Assembly: GCA_021160405.1 (NCBI GenBank)
Contig: JAGHCO010000167.1
Location: 1 to 17,368, forward strand
Direction: 5' to 3'
DNA length: 17,368 nt
From: Candidatus Aerophobota bacterium
Lineage (GTDB): Bacteria > Aerophobota > Aerophobia > Aerophobales > JAGHCO01
Both the position numbers and the translations under genes were made by a program. Numbering within the stretch: position 1 is the first letter of the stretch; the number at the start of each line of letters is the position of its first letter. The notes beneath the pieces are model-generated. The model worked only from the letters and a program-made list of their open reading frames with translations, searched no databases and had not been told where the DNA came from. This document shows, one piece after another, positions 6,413 through 14,134 of this stretch.

Positions 6413-7027
6413 TTATCGAGAATAATACTCTATAATGAGAGATGTTTCGATTTCCTGATCTAACTCTTCTTTATCGGGAAGTCTGAGCACTTTACCTTTT
6501 AGAGAAGCTATGTCCATTTCCAACCAATCAGGGCGTGTTCTTTTTTCCGAAAGTTTAATATTCTGCTTTATTAAATCGAGTTTCTTACTTTTTGTCTTTG
6601 GCTCTATTACGTCTTTTTCCTTAATTAAATAAGAAGGTGTTTTTACCTTTTGTCCATTTACCAGGAAGTGTCCATGGAAAACCAATTGACGAGCTTGACT
6701 ACGAGAGGTACAAAATCCCAGCCTCCATATTACATTGTCTAATCTTCTCTCTAATAGACGAAGAAGTTCTTCGCCAGCGACTCCCCGTGATTTCTCTGCT
6801 ATTCGGTAATAATTCTCAAATTGTTTTTCTTTAATACCGTATTTCCAACGAAGTTTTTGCTTTTCTCGAAGTTGTTGAGCATATTGGGAAAGTCTTCCTC
6901 TTGATACTCTTAAAGTGCTTTTTTTTCTTTCCAGACTACATTTATCAGTGAAACATCTATCCCCTTTAAGAAAAAGTTTAGTACCCAATCGCCTGCACTT
7001 TACACATTCGGCTCTCTCTGTTGACAT
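6413..7027 (-). CDS. rpsD: 30S ribosomal protein S4 (zinc-binding form)
   Basis: S4 is a primary binder of 16S rRNA that starts assembly of the 30S body and often represses its own operon. The 204 residues are full length. The N-terminus carries C8, C11, C25 and C30 in the C-x2-C-x13-C-x4-C spacing of the zinc-containing S4 type. The S4 RNA-binding domain follows at about 93-155 (RLDNVIWRLGFCTSRSQARQLVFHGHFLVNG). The ATG (7025-7027) is six bases from the rpsK stop, with AGGTC in the end of rpsK as a modest ribosome-binding site. A strong hairpin follows its stop codon. Confidence 0.97.
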   Translation of the reverse strand: MSTERAECVKCRRLGTKLFLKGDRCFTDKCSLERKKSTLRVSRGRLSQYAQQLREKQKLRWKYGIKEKQFENYYRIAEKSRGVAGEELLRLLERRLDNVIWRLGFCTSRSQARQLVFHGHFLVNGQKVKTPSYLIKEKDVIEPKTKSKKLDLIKQNIKLSEKRTRPDWLEMDIASLKGKVLRLPDKEELDQEIETSLIIEYYSR

Positions 7028-7033
7028 TTTTTT

Positions 7034-7426
7034 TTAGACCTTTCTTTTTTTGGGAGGACGACATCCATTATGAGGAATAGGAGTAGCTTCCCTGATGGAG
7101 ATAATTTTTAATCCTGTAGCCTGCAGAGTTCTGATAGCTGTTTCTCCTCCGGATCCCGGCCCTTTTACTACTACTGCAACTTTCTCTAACTGAAAATTCT
7201 CCCGAGCTTTTCTGGCGGCATCTTCGGCTACTTTTTGAGCGGCGAAAGGTGTTCCCTTTTTTGTTCCTTTAAATCCCACTACCCCCGCAGAAGACCAACA
7301 TAACACATCCCCTTTAACATTAGTTATAGTGACAATAGTATTATTGAAAGTGGAATGGATGTAGGCCATTCCCTCTTCAACCTTTTCTCTTCTCTTCTTT
7401 TTTGCTCTTTTTTTTCTTGTAGCCAT
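7034..7426 (-). CDS. rpsK: 30S ribosomal protein S11
   Basis: S11 sits on the platform of the 30S subunit near the mRNA exit and Shine-Dalgarno helix. The 130 residues include the family core AYIHSTFNNTIVTITN, SAGVVGFKGTKKGTPFAAQ and VVVKGPGSGGETAIR. The conserved C-terminus PHNGCRPPKKRKV keeps the Asn-Gly pair known as an isoaspartate site in the family. It lies between rpsM (12 bases away) and rpsD (six bases away) in normal alpha-operon order, and starts with ATG after an AGGAGAT-type ribosome-binding site. Confidence 0.97.
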   Translation of the reverse strand: MATRKKRAKKKRREKVEEGMAYIHSTFNNTIVTITNVKGDVLCWSSAGVVGFKGTKKGTPFAAQKVAEDAARKARENFQLEKVAVVVKGPGSGGETAIRTLQATGLKIISIREATPIPHNGCRPPKKRKV

Positions 7427-7438
7427 AATAGTAATCTC

Positions 7439-7810
7439 CTATTTCTTCTTTTTTGTTCCTACTGCTCGACGATGTCCCTTGCGAGTTCGGGCATTGCATC
7501 TGGTCCTTTGGCCTCTAACAGGAAGACCCTTTTTATGCCTAATTCCACGGTAACAGTTAATGTTAATTAATCTAGATATATTGGCACTAACTTCTCTTCT
7601 TAACTCTCCTTCTATCTTATAGTTTTTCTCGATTATATGGCGAAGTCGGTTTACCTCATCTTCTGTGAGATTTTTTATCCGAATATCGGGACTTATTCCA
7701 CTCTGAGCTAAAATATGTTTAGCTCGACTATATTTAATGCCATAAATAGCAGTCAAACCAATAACTGCCCTTTTGTTAGGAGGTAATTCTACTCCAGCAA
7801 TTCTTGCCAT
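7439..7810 (-). CDS. rpsM: 30S ribosomal protein S13
   Basis: S13 lies in the head of the 30S subunit and makes bridges to the 50S subunit and contacts P-site tRNA. The 123 residues begin MARIAGVELPPNKRAVIGLTAIYG, and the helix-hairpin-helix region (SRAKHILAQSGI) and basic tail RGQRTRCNARTRKG are characteristic. ATG at 7808-7810 is preceded by AGGAGCTGAAA. It is the first gene of the alpha-operon part, after rpmJ with a 24-base gap. Confidence 0.97.
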   Translation of the reverse strand: MARIAGVELPPNKRAVIGLTAIYGIKYSRAKHILAQSGISPDIRIKNLTEDEVNRLRHIIEKNYKIEGELRREVSANISRLININCYRGIRHKKGLPVRGQRTRCNARTRKGHRRAVGTKKKK

Positions 7811-7834
7811 TTTCAGCTCCTACTTTTTTAACCT

Positions 7835-7948
7835 TTATCCTTGACGTTGTTTGTGTTTTGGGTTATCACAAATTACCCGCACCACGCCCTTCCTTTTTAT
7901 AATTTTACACTTCTTGCACATTTTCCTTATCGAGGATCTTACTTTCAT
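7835..7948 (-). CDS. rpmJ: 50S ribosomal protein L36 (zinc-ribbon form)
   Basis: This 37-codon gene is easy to miss. It encodes MKVRSSIRKMCKKCKIIKRK followed by GVVRVICDNPKHKQRQG. L36 is the smallest 50S protein and binds domain VI of 23S rRNA. C11, C14, C27 and H32 form the CCCH zinc site of the C+ form. Its ATG overlaps the infA stop (ATGA, 7945-7948), with GGAAAGGAAG just upstream, so it is coupled to infA. The position between infA and rpsM is canonical. Confidence 0.96.
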   Translation of the reverse strand: MKVRSSIRKMCKKCKIIKRKGVVRVICDNPKHKQRQG

Positions 7949-8172
7949 CTTCCTTTCCCCTCTCTGTAAACTATTCTACCCCGGGAAAGGTCGTAGGGCG
8001 AAATTTCTAAACTGACCTTATCTCCAGGAATAATTCGGATAAACTTCATTCTCATTTTTCCACAAACATGAGCCAATACCTGATGTCCGTTGGGCAATTC
8101 TACCTTAAAGGTAGCATTAGGTAAAGTTTCTATTACAATGCCAGATGTTCTTATTGATTTTTCTTTAGCCAA
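7945..8172 (-). CDS. infA: Translation initiation factor IF-1
   Basis: IF-1 binds the A site of the 30S subunit during initiation. The 75 residues form one S1/OB fold; VIETLPNATFKVELPNGH and HVCGKMRMKFIRIIPGDKV are the family signatures, with the ending LSRGRIVYRE. The start is TTG (8170-8172), with GGAG five bases upstream; the resulting MAKEKSIRTSG matches the usual N-terminus. It follows map after a gap filled by the second copy of the intergenic repeat, which could separate expression from adk-map. It overlaps rpmJ by four bases. Confidence 0.96.
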   Translation of the reverse strand: MAKEKSIRTSGIVIETLPNATFKVELPNGHQVLAHVCGKMRMKFIRIIPGDKVSLEISPYDLSRGRIVYREGKGR

Positions 8173-8185
8173 GTTTTCTCCATTC

Positions 8186-8301
8186 GTTACTGTTTAGCCA
8201 CTAATTATCACTAATTGTCACGAATAATTATTTAACAATTTTTTCTTTCTAAAATTAATAATATTTGTGTTCATTCGTGTAAATTCGTGGCTAAATAATT
8301 A
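8186..8301 (-). repeat. Intergenic repeat element, copy 2 (inverted relative to copy 1)
   Basis: This copy of about 116 bp fills the map-infA gap and even supplies part of the map stop codon. TTTAGCCAC (8193-8201) and GTGGCTAAA (8287-8295) are its terminal inverted repeat. Read on the minus strand it begins TAATTATTTAGCCACGAATT exactly as copy 1 does on the plus strand. Its left part contains two short direct units of the form CACTAATT. In a transcript the two ends could pair into a long hairpin. Confidence 0.75.
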
Positions 8302-9045
8302 CAGAGAAGTTAGTATCTTAGCATTTCCATTTACAATGCCTACTGTGTGTTCAAAATGGGCAGAAGGCTTCCCATCTACAGTTACCACTGTCCAGTGATT
8401 AGGTAGCACTTTAACTTTGTCCTCTCCCGCATTAACCATAGGTTCAATAGCTAAAACCATACCTTCCCTTATCCTTTCTCCCCTATGAGGCTGACCAAAA
8501 TTAGGGATCACTGGGTCCTCATGTAAAGAAAACCCAACTCCATGTCCAAACAGAACCTTTACTACAGAAAAGTTGTGTTTCTCTACCCACTGCTGGATAG
8601 CAAAACCAATATCTCCTATGCGATGACCAACCTTTGCCTGTTGAATACCCCTGTAAAGAGCTTCTCTGGTAACCTTGATTAGTTTTCTCTTTAACCCAGA
8701 CACTCTTCCTACCGGGAAAGTCATAGCAGCATCACTAATATAACCGCCAAGAGATATTCCTACATCTATACTTACGATGTCCCCCTCTTTTAATACCCGA
8801 GATGAAGGGATGCTATGAACAACCTCTTCGTTAACAGATATACAGGTAGATTTAGGATAACCTCGATATCCTTTGAAGGCTGGTTTACCTCCTTTATCTT
8901 TTATAAATTTCTCAATCCATTTATCTATTTGATCTGTGGTAACCCCTGGTCTTATCTGTCTGGGCACTTTTTGAAATATCTCAGCCATAACTTTTCCACT
9001 TTTACCAATTAACTCAATTTGTTCCTTGCTTTTTGTTCGAACCAT
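8299..9045 (-). CDS. map: Type I methionine aminopeptidase
   Basis: The enzyme removes the initiator methionine from new proteins whose second residue is small. The 248 residues have the pita-bread fold metal ligands in order: D94 (SIDVG), D105 (SDAA), H168 (FGHGVG), E201 (AIEPM) and E232 (HFEHT), with substrate-binding H77 in EEVVHSIP. There is no N-terminal extension, as in type Ia. The ATG at 9043-9045 lies 32 bases inside the end of adk, so the two are coupled. The Shine-Dalgarno match is weak. Confidence 0.97.
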   Translation of the reverse strand: MVRTKSKEQIELIGKSGKVMAEIFQKVPRQIRPGVTTDQIDKWIEKFIKDKGGKPAFKGYRGYPKSTCISVNEEVVHSIPSSRVLKEGDIVSIDVGISLGGYISDAAMTFPVGRVSGLKRKLIKVTREALYRGIQQAKVGHRIGDIGFAIQQWVEKHNFSVVKVLFGHGVGFSLHEDPVIPNFGQPHRGERIREGMVLAIEPMVNAGEDKVKVLPNHWTVVTVDGKPSAHFEHTVGIVNGNAKILTSL

Positions 9046-9670
9046 AAAATAGCTTCTTTATCCTTTTAAAAATCTCTTCTGGAGATCCTTTACCTGAGAT
9101 TTGATATAAAATTCCTTTATCTTTGTAGTAGTCAATTAAGGGACGGGTATGTTCTAAATAAACTTGAAATCTGTTCTTTATGACATTTTCATCATCATCT
9201 GATCTCTGATAAAGTTTAGCTCCACAACTCTGGCATATTTTCTCAGGGCCAACCTCATCTATACGATAAATCTTACCGCATTTCGGACAAACCATTCTTC
9301 CTATGAGTCTTTTAATTACAGTAGCCTCATCTATCTCAAGATTGATTACAAAATCTAAATTTTTCCCTTTTTGTTGAAGAACTTTGGACAGTTTCTCAGC
9401 TTGAGTAAGATTCCGAGGAAAACCATCTAAGATAAAGTTATCTTTTTTTTCATTTATTTCACTTTCTAATAGTTCAAGGATAATAGAATCTGGTACTAAT
9501 TCTCCTTTATTCATAAAAGATTTTACTCTCTGTCCTAAAGAATTATCTTCACTGACAGCCTTTCTTAAAAGATCCCCTGTAGAGAGATGAACCAATCCAA
9601 ATTCCTTTGACAGCTTTTGAGCTTGCGTTCCTTTCCCTGCTCCCGGAGGTCCTAACAGTACTATTCTCAT
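9014..9670 (-). CDS. adk: Adenylate kinase (zinc-LID type)
   Basis: It interconverts AMP plus ATP with two ADP. The 218 residues carry the P-loop GPPGAGKGTQ (7-16), the AMP-binding segment STGDLLRKAV and the motif LDGFPRN (81-87). The long LID domain has C128, C131, C146 and C149, the four-Cys zinc site seen in many Gram-positive and thermophilic enzymes. The ATG at 9668-9670 overlaps the secY stop by four bases (ATGA). The secY-adk-map order is common. Confidence 0.97.
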   Translation of the reverse strand: MRIVLLGPPGAGKGTQAQKLSKEFGLVHLSTGDLLRKAVSEDNSLGQRVKSFMNKGELVPDSIILELLESEINEKKDNFILDGFPRNLTQAEKLSKVLQQKGKNLDFVINLEIDEATVIKRLIGRMVCPKCGKIYRIDEVGPEKICQSCGAKLYQRSDDDENVIKNRFQVYLEHTRPLIDYYKDKGILYQISGKGSPEEIFKRIKKLFYGSNKKQGTN

Positions 9671-10953
9671 TTCATTTTTCCTTTAATAAAACCTTTATAA
9701 TGACGCATTAACAGATGTGATTCTAATTGTTGAGCAGTATCTAAAGCCACCCCTACTGCTATAAGAATGGAGGTTCCTCCGAAAGGGAAACTATTGTACA
9801 TTAACCTTTGGTTAAGTAACATAGGAGCAATGGCAATAAAGGCAAAAAACAATGCTCCTACAAAGGTAACCCGGGTTAAAACTTGAGTGATATGCTCTGC
9901 TGTGGGCCGCCCCGGACGTAAACCCGGGATAAACCCTCCATAACGGCGCATATTATTAGACACCTCCACAGGATTAAACACTACTGCTGTGTAAAAAAAG
10001 GTAAAGAAAATAACTGCTAAGGCGTAAAGAGTATAGTAAATAAAAGACCCAGGTGAAAACCATCCAGCAACCATCTGAGCAATAGGATGATTAATAAATC
10101 TTGCTACAGTAGAGGGAAGCAAAAGAACAGAAATAGCAAAGATAATAGCTATTACTCCTACGCCTCCTATTCTTATAGGAAGATAAGTAGTCTGTCCTCC
10201 ATAAGCTCTTCTTCCAACAATTCTTCGAGCATAGCGAATGGGTATTCTTCTTTCTGCCTGATAAACAATTACCACTGATGCAGTAATTAAAATGGAAATT
10301 ACAGCAAAGAGAAATATTATAAATGGAGCAAGCTGACCGGCTTGAGTAAGTCTAAGAACGTTTCCTATAGATGGGCGAACTTGAGCTACAATGCCGGCAA
10401 AAATAATTAAAGAGATACCATTACCAATCCCTCTTTCAGTAATTTTCTCACCTAACCATGTTAAAAGCATGGTTCCTGTAATCAAAGTTAAAATACCAGG
10501 AAAAAGAAAGCTAAAACCTTGAGTAGTAACAAAAGCACCATTGTTGATACTCTGAATCCAATAACACAAAGCTATTCCCTGAATACTGGCAACAGGAAGA
10601 GTGAGGAACCGAGCATACTGAGTAATCTTTCTTCTTCCTTCCTCTCCCTGCTTAGATAGTTCTTCAAGTTGAGGAACAGCTACCGTCAAAAGCTGCAGAA
10701 TAATAGAAGCGCTAATATAAGGCATCACCCCTAAGGAGAAAACAGACATACGACGCAGAGCTCCTCCAGCAAAGATGTTCATTAGTCCAAAAGCACCTGT
10801 TTGAAAAAGAGTGCTTCTGGCAATAGCCCCCACATCCACACCAGGAATAGGAATAAAAGAGCCCAGTCTGAATATTATAAATATACCCACGGTAAAGAGA
10901 ATCCTTTGTCTGAGTTCAGGTATTTTAAACATACTCTGCAGTTTGTCTAACAC
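9667..10953 (-). CDS. secY: Preprotein translocase subunit SecY
   Basis: SecY is the channel through which proteins cross or enter the inner membrane. The 428 residues hold about ten hydrophobic segments. Family signatures include FRLGSFIPIPGVD, the plug-region MNIFAGGALRRMSVFSLGVMP, the cytoplasmic loop VYQAERRIPIRYARR, and NPVEVSNNMRRYGGFIPGLRPG near the C-terminus. The start is GTG (10951-10953), giving MLDKLQSMFKIPELRQRILF; it overlaps the rplO stop by seven bases with GAGG upstream. The ATG seven codons later is possible but would remove part of the conserved N-terminal helix. Confidence 0.97.
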   Translation of the reverse strand: MLDKLQSMFKIPELRQRILFTVGIFIIFRLGSFIPIPGVDVGAIARSTLFQTGAFGLMNIFAGGALRRMSVFSLGVMPYISASIILQLLTVAVPQLEELSKQGEEGRRKITQYARFLTLPVASIQGIALCYWIQSINNGAFVTTQGFSFLFPGILTLITGTMLLTWLGEKITERGIGNGISLIIFAGIVAQVRPSIGNVLRLTQAGQLAPFIIFLFAVISILITASVVIVYQAERRIPIRYARRIVGRRAYGGQTTYLPIRIGGVGVIAIIFAISVLLLPSTVARFINHPIAQMVAGWFSPGSFIYYTLYALAVIFFTFFYTAVVFNPVEVSNNMRRYGGFIPGLRPGRPTAEHITQVLTRVTFVGALFFAFIAIAPMLLNQRLMYNSFPFGGTSILIAVGVALDTAQQLESHLLMRHYKGFIKGKMK

Positions 10954-11384
10954 TTTAGCACCTCTACAGATCCTCCAGCTTCTTTTATCTTTTTTTGAGC
11001 TTCTTTGGAGAAGAAATGAGCTTTTACATTCAAGGGAAAATTTATTTTTCCTTCACCTAAGATCTTAATCTTACCCTTTTTTCTTATCAGTTTGGCCTTT
11101 CTAAGAATCTCTGGAGTTACCTCAGTATTAGGATTGAATATGAGTAAGTCTTTCACATTTACTATTAAGGGCTTTTGTTTAAGAGGAGGATTGAAACCCC
11201 TTTTGGGAACTCTACGGGTAAGAGGCATCTGGCCTCCTTCAAACCAAGAGGGAATTTTACTTCGAGCTTTTTGTCCTTTATGCCCTCTTGTGGAAGTTTT
11301 TCCATGTCCGGAACTCGGCCCTCTTCCTACTCTTTTTTCCTTGTGGGTAGCTCCTGGAGAAACTCTAAGGACTTTCAGATACAA
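10947..11384 (-). CDS. rplO: 50S ribosomal protein L15
   Basis: L15 binds 23S rRNA early in 50S assembly. The 145 residues show the Gly/Arg-rich N-terminal block KRVGRGPSSGHGKTSTRGHK, the segment PSWFEGGQMPLTRRVPKRGF and the C-terminal fold shared with L18e. The start is TTG (11382-11384), with AAGGAG six bases upstream; the N-terminus MYLKVLRVSPGATHK aligns with the family and no ATG is available at this point. It overlaps the end of rpsE by 20 bases, so there is no room for the L30 gene that usually stands between them. Confidence 0.95.
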   Translation of the reverse strand: MYLKVLRVSPGATHKEKRVGRGPSSGHGKTSTRGHKGQKARSKIPSWFEGGQMPLTRRVPKRGFNPPLKQKPLIVNVKDLLIFNPNTEVTPEILRKAKLIRKKGKIKILGEGKINFPLNVKAHFFSKEAQKKIKEAGGSVEVLKC

Positions 11385-11895
11385 CTTTCTCTCCTTTTCC
11401 TCTTAATTGAAAAATCTTTTGGGGATCTTTTAGCTGTTTCAATCCTTCTAAGGTAGCTTTAGCTAAATTAAGAGGATTGTTACTTCCCAAAGATTTAGTT
11501 AAAATATCCTTTACTCCAGCCAGTTCTACTACCGCTCTCACAGCCTCACCAGCTATTACTCCTGTACCCAGGGAAGCCGGCTTGAGAAGAACTCGTGATG
11601 CTTTATACTTACCTATAACCTCATGAGGAATAGTGTTGTTATAAAGAGGAACAGAAATTAAATTCTTTTCTGCTTCTCGATGGCCTTTCCCTATAGCTAA
11701 GAGAAGTTCCCTTGCTTTACCCAAGCCTAACCCTACCTGTCCCTTTCTATCTCCTATTACTACCAAGGCATTAAAACCGATATTGCGACCTCCTTTAACA
11801 ACTGTAAAAACCCTTCTCACTCTTATCAATCTTTCTTCAATCTTGCCAACTTCCTCTGAAGATTTACCCGATTCCATTGTTTTCTCTTTTTGCAT
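11365..11895 (-). CDS. rpsE: 30S ribosomal protein S5
   Basis: S5 lies at the mRNA entry side of the 30S subunit and affects decoding accuracy. The 176 residues include the double-stranded-RNA-binding fold RRVFTVVKGGRNIGFNALVV and GLGKARELLLAIGKGHREAE, then the C-domain with KPASLGTGVIAGEAVRAVVE. ATG 11893-11895 follows TTTAGGAGCTAAA, a good ribosome-binding site, eight bases from the rplR stop. The 3' end overlaps rplO, whose ribosome-binding site lies inside rpsE. Confidence 0.97.
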   Translation of the reverse strand: MQKEKTMESGKSSEEVGKIEERLIRVRRVFTVVKGGRNIGFNALVVIGDRKGQVGLGLGKARELLLAIGKGHREAEKNLISVPLYNNTIPHEVIGKYKASRVLLKPASLGTGVIAGEAVRAVVELAGVKDILTKSLGSNNPLNLAKATLEGLKQLKDPQKIFQLRGKGEKVVSESP

Positions 11896-11903
11896 TTTAG
11901 CTC

Positions 11904-12266
11904 CTAAAACTTTATTCCTTGTTTTCTTATAGCCTCTGCCAAAGCCTTTATTCTTCCATGATAAGGGTAGCCACTTCTATCAAAAACTAATTGTTTTATC
12001 CCCCTTTTTATCGCTTGTTTCCCCACTTCTTCTCCTAATTTTCCAGCTATCTTCACACTTTTACAATTTTCTCCCTTTTCTCTATACTTCAAAGAAGAAC
12101 AAAATAGCAAAGTTGTCCCTTTTTCATCATCTATTAACTGGACGTAAATATATCGATTGCTCTTATACACACAAAGTCTTGGTTTTTCTCCATTCCCAAA
12201 TATTTTTTTCCTCACCCTCTTTTTTCTTCTATCCCTAAGCATTAATTTTGTATTCTTTTTGTCCAT
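11904..12266 (-). CDS. rplR: 50S ribosomal protein L18
   Basis: L18 carries 5S rRNA into the central protuberance of the 50S subunit. The 120 residues are the usual length: the basic tail with LRDRRKKRVRKK, the strand KPRLCVYKSNRYIYVQLIDD, and the family C-terminus VFDRSGYPYHGRIKALAEAIR. Its ATG at 12264-12266 lies nine bases from the rplF stop, with AGGA upstream. Gene order rplF-rplR-rpsE is standard. Confidence 0.97.
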   Translation of the reverse strand: MDKKNTKLMLRDRRKKRVRKKIFGNGEKPRLCVYKSNRYIYVQLIDDEKGTTLLFCSSLKYREKGENCKSVKIAGKLGEEVGKQAIKRGIKQLVFDRSGYPYHGRIKALAEAIRKQGIKF

Positions 12267-12275
12267 TTTCTTGTC

Positions 12276-12824
12276 CTATCCTTTTCCTCCCAGAGCGGCT
12301 TTTCCTACCTTTCGTTTTACTATTTCTCCTCTATACCTAATCCCTTTTCCCTTGTAAGGCTCGGGCTTTTTAATTTCTCGAATTTGTGCTGCAACTTCTC
12401 CTACTTTTTGTTTATCGCATCCGTAGACTCTAATAGTTGTAGGATTCATTACCTTTATGTTTACTCCCTCAGGAGGAGTGTAACTCACTGTATGGGAAAA
12501 CCCCAAACTTAAGGAAAGAACTTTTCCTTCAAGTTTAGCTCGATAACCTGTGCCCACAATTTCCAAATATTTCTCAAATCCTTCCAGAGTTCCTTTTATC
12601 ATATTGGAGATAAGAGTTCTAACAGTTCCATGCAGGGCTTTTGTTTGCCTGTCATCTTTTAATCTTTCAACTATAACCTGATTATTACTAATGGTTATCC
12701 GATAGTTAAATGGAATTTCTCTAACTAACTTACCTTTAGGACCCTCTACCTCAACCATTCTATCTTTTACTAAAACTTTCACTTTTTCGGGAATTGAAAT
12801 GGGCCTTTTACCTACCCTGGACAT
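12276..12824 (-). CDS. rplF: 50S ribosomal protein L6
   Basis: L6 lies beside the sarcin-ricin loop, near the factor-binding site. With ATG at 12822-12824 the protein has 182 residues, the normal length, and begins MSRVGKRPISIPEKV; AAGGAG lies six bases upstream. An open frame continues 24 codons further upstream (to 12896), but that stretch is a translated intergenic repeat with a non-ribosomal hydrophobic composition and is rejected. Two L6 repeats are present, the second ending with the signature PEPYKGKGIRYRGE. Confidence 0.96.
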   Translation of the reverse strand: MSRVGKRPISIPEKVKVLVKDRMVEVEGPKGKLVREIPFNYRITISNNQVIVERLKDDRQTKALHGTVRTLISNMIKGTLEGFEKYLEIVGTGYRAKLEGKVLSLSLGFSHTVSYTPPEGVNIKVMNPTTIRVYGCDKQKVGEVAAQIREIKKPEPYKGKGIRYRGEIVKRKVGKAALGGKG

Positions 12825-12837
12825 TAAAATCTCCTTA

Positions 12838-12930
12838 TAAATCAGTAACGTGTAATACGTAATTAGTAATATGTGAACAGTAAAGAGACTTTCCACTTGT
12901 TACACATTACATATTACTAATTACCATCTT
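12838..12930. repeat. TAATATGTAAT-type repeat forming an inverted repeat in the rplF-rpsH gap
   Basis: GTAATTAGTAATATGT (12859-12874) is the exact reverse complement of ACATATTACTAATTAC (12909-12924), with 34 bases between, so a transcript can form a 16-bp stem. The outer flanks contain related units (CGTGTAATACGTAATTAG and TTACACATTAC). The segment has no gene. Related sequences occur at 14465-14508 and 16840-16887. Confidence 0.7.
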
Positions 12931-12931
12931 A

Positions 12932-13327
12932 CTACCATATATAACAGAGGATTTCTCCTCCTATACCAAGATTTTTTGCTTTCTCTCCTGAAAAGACTCC
13001 CCGAGAGGTAGAGAGAATGCAAATTCCCAATCCATTTAACACCCGAGGAATCTCATCTTTTTTAACGTACCTGCGTCTACCAGGTTTACTAACCTTTTCC
13101 AAGTGAGTAATTACTCTCTCACCATCTTCAGAATACTTCAAGAATATTTCCAGAACTTTTCTATTCCCTCTAAACTTAACTTTATATCCCTTTATATATC
13201 CTTCCTCTTCTAAAACGCTTACTATATTTTCCTTCAACTTAGAAGTCAATACCTCGACACTTGGTTGAGAGAGCATATTAGCATTTCTAATTCTGGTTAA
13301 AAGGTCGGCAATGGGGTCTGTATGCAT
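12932..13327 (-). CDS. rpsH: 30S ribosomal protein S8
   Basis: S8 binds the centre of 16S rRNA and is the classical autoregulator of the spc operon in E. coli. The ATG at 13325-13327 gives 131 residues starting MHTDPIADLLTRIRNA, as is typical, and has GAGAGGAAAAT directly upstream. A longer frame starting at 13354 (nine more residues) abuts the rpsN stop and lacks a ribosome-binding site. The C-terminal signature GLGICILSTSRGVFSGEKAK and the ending GGEILCYIW are intact. A repeat lies after its stop. Confidence 0.97.
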   Translation of the reverse strand: MHTDPIADLLTRIRNANMLSQPSVEVLTSKLKENIVSVLEEEGYIKGYKVKFRGNRKVLEIFLKYSEDGERVITHLEKVSKPGRRRYVKKDEIPRVLNGLGICILSTSRGVFSGEKAKNLGIGGEILCYIW

Positions 13328-13354
13328 ATTTTCCTCTCTTTCCTTATTACACAT

Positions 13355-13540
13355 TTACCAGCTGGCCTTCTTTATCCCTGGTAAATATCCTTTATTAGCA
13401 AGCTCGCGAAAGCAGATGCGACAAAGGCCGAATCTACGTAGATACCCTCTGGGACGACCACAAATCCGGCACCTGCTATAACTACGAACTTTAAATTTTG
13501 GTTTTCTTTTAGCCTTTTCTATCAGAGCTTTTTTTGCCAT
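13355..13540 (-). CDS. rpsN: 30S ribosomal protein S14, type Z (zinc-binding)
   Basis: S14 lies in the head of the 30S subunit. This 61-residue form is the short zinc type, also called rpsN1 or rpsZ, with C24, C27, C40 and C43 in CRICGRPRGYLRRFGLCRIC. The C-terminus GYLPGIKKASW is the standard ending. It stands between rplE (27 bases away) and rpsH, the expected spc-operon position, and starts with ATG at 13538-13540. Confidence 0.97.
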   Translation of the reverse strand: MAKKALIEKAKRKPKFKVRSYSRCRICGRPRGYLRRFGLCRICFRELANKGYLPGIKKASW

Positions 13541-13567
13541 TACTTTTTGTATCTCCTAAAACTAAAA

Positions 13568-14113
13568 TTAATTTCTTCTTTGGAAGGGCATTCCCAAGAA
13601 TCTCAATAGTGCTTCAGCTTCCTCATCGTTATCGGCAGTAGTTGCAATAGTAACTGATAGACCGGGGAGTTTTCTAGCATCTTCGTAGTCTACTTCGGGA
13701 AAGACTAATTGATCCCTCACTCCCAGGGTAAAATTGCCTTGACCATCAAACGAATTTAGAGGTATCCCATGAAAATCTCTAAACCGAGGTATAGCTAAGT
13801 TAAATAATCTTTCCAAAAATTCGTACATTCTTTCTCCTCTAAGGGTAACCTTACATCCTATAGCCATTCCTTTTCTCAGATGAAATCCAGATATAGATTT
13901 TTTAGCTTTGGTGACTACTGGCTGCTGCCCAGTGATTAAGGCCAGATTCTTTTTAGCTAAATCTAAAAGCTTAGGGTCATTTCTTGCTTCCCCTATTCCT
14001 ATATTTACACAGACCTTTTCTACTCTGGGAGTTCTCATTGGGTTGTTAAAATCAAACTTTTTCATCATTTTAGGAATTACTTCTCTTTGATACACTTCCT
14101 TTAATCTGGCCAT
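13568..14113 (-). CDS. rplE: 50S ribosomal protein L5
   Basis: L5 is one of the 5S-rRNA-binding proteins and contacts P-site tRNA. The 181 residues match the family in length. Signatures are the start MARLKEVYQREVIPKM, VNIGIGEARNDPKLL, the block ITGQQPVVTKAKKSISGFHL with RKGMAIGCKVTLRG, and FPEVDYEDARKLPGLSVTI. The ATG is at 14111-14113, 21 bases after the rplX stop, with GGAG upstream. Confidence 0.97.
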   Translation of the reverse strand: MARLKEVYQREVIPKMMKKFDFNNPMRTPRVEKVCVNIGIGEARNDPKLLDLAKKNLALITGQQPVVTKAKKSISGFHLRKGMAIGCKVTLRGERMYEFLERLFNLAIPRFRDFHGIPLNSFDGQGNFTLGVRDQLVFPEVDYEDARKLPGLSVTIATTADNDEEAEALLRFLGMPFQRRN

Positions 14114-14134
14114 TAGATAATCTCCTTGAGCTTT

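Noticed and set aside
4920..8301. Composite transposon bounded by the two inverted 116-bp elements
   Set aside because: The enclosed genes are the normal alpha operon in normal order and no transposase is present, so the two copies are independent insertions.
11092..11456. Plus-strand frames opposite rplO and rpsE
   Set aside because: They are antisense shadows of L15 and S5; no ribosome-binding site or family resemblance.
12825..12896. 24-codon N-terminal extension of L6 with a hydrophobic stretch
   Set aside because: It is a translation of the intergenic repeat; the internal ATG at 12824 has AAGGAG and gives the standard L6 start.
13328..13354. Nine-residue N-terminal extension of S8
   Set aside because: The earlier ATG abuts the rpsN stop without a ribosome-binding site; MHTDPIADLL is the family start.
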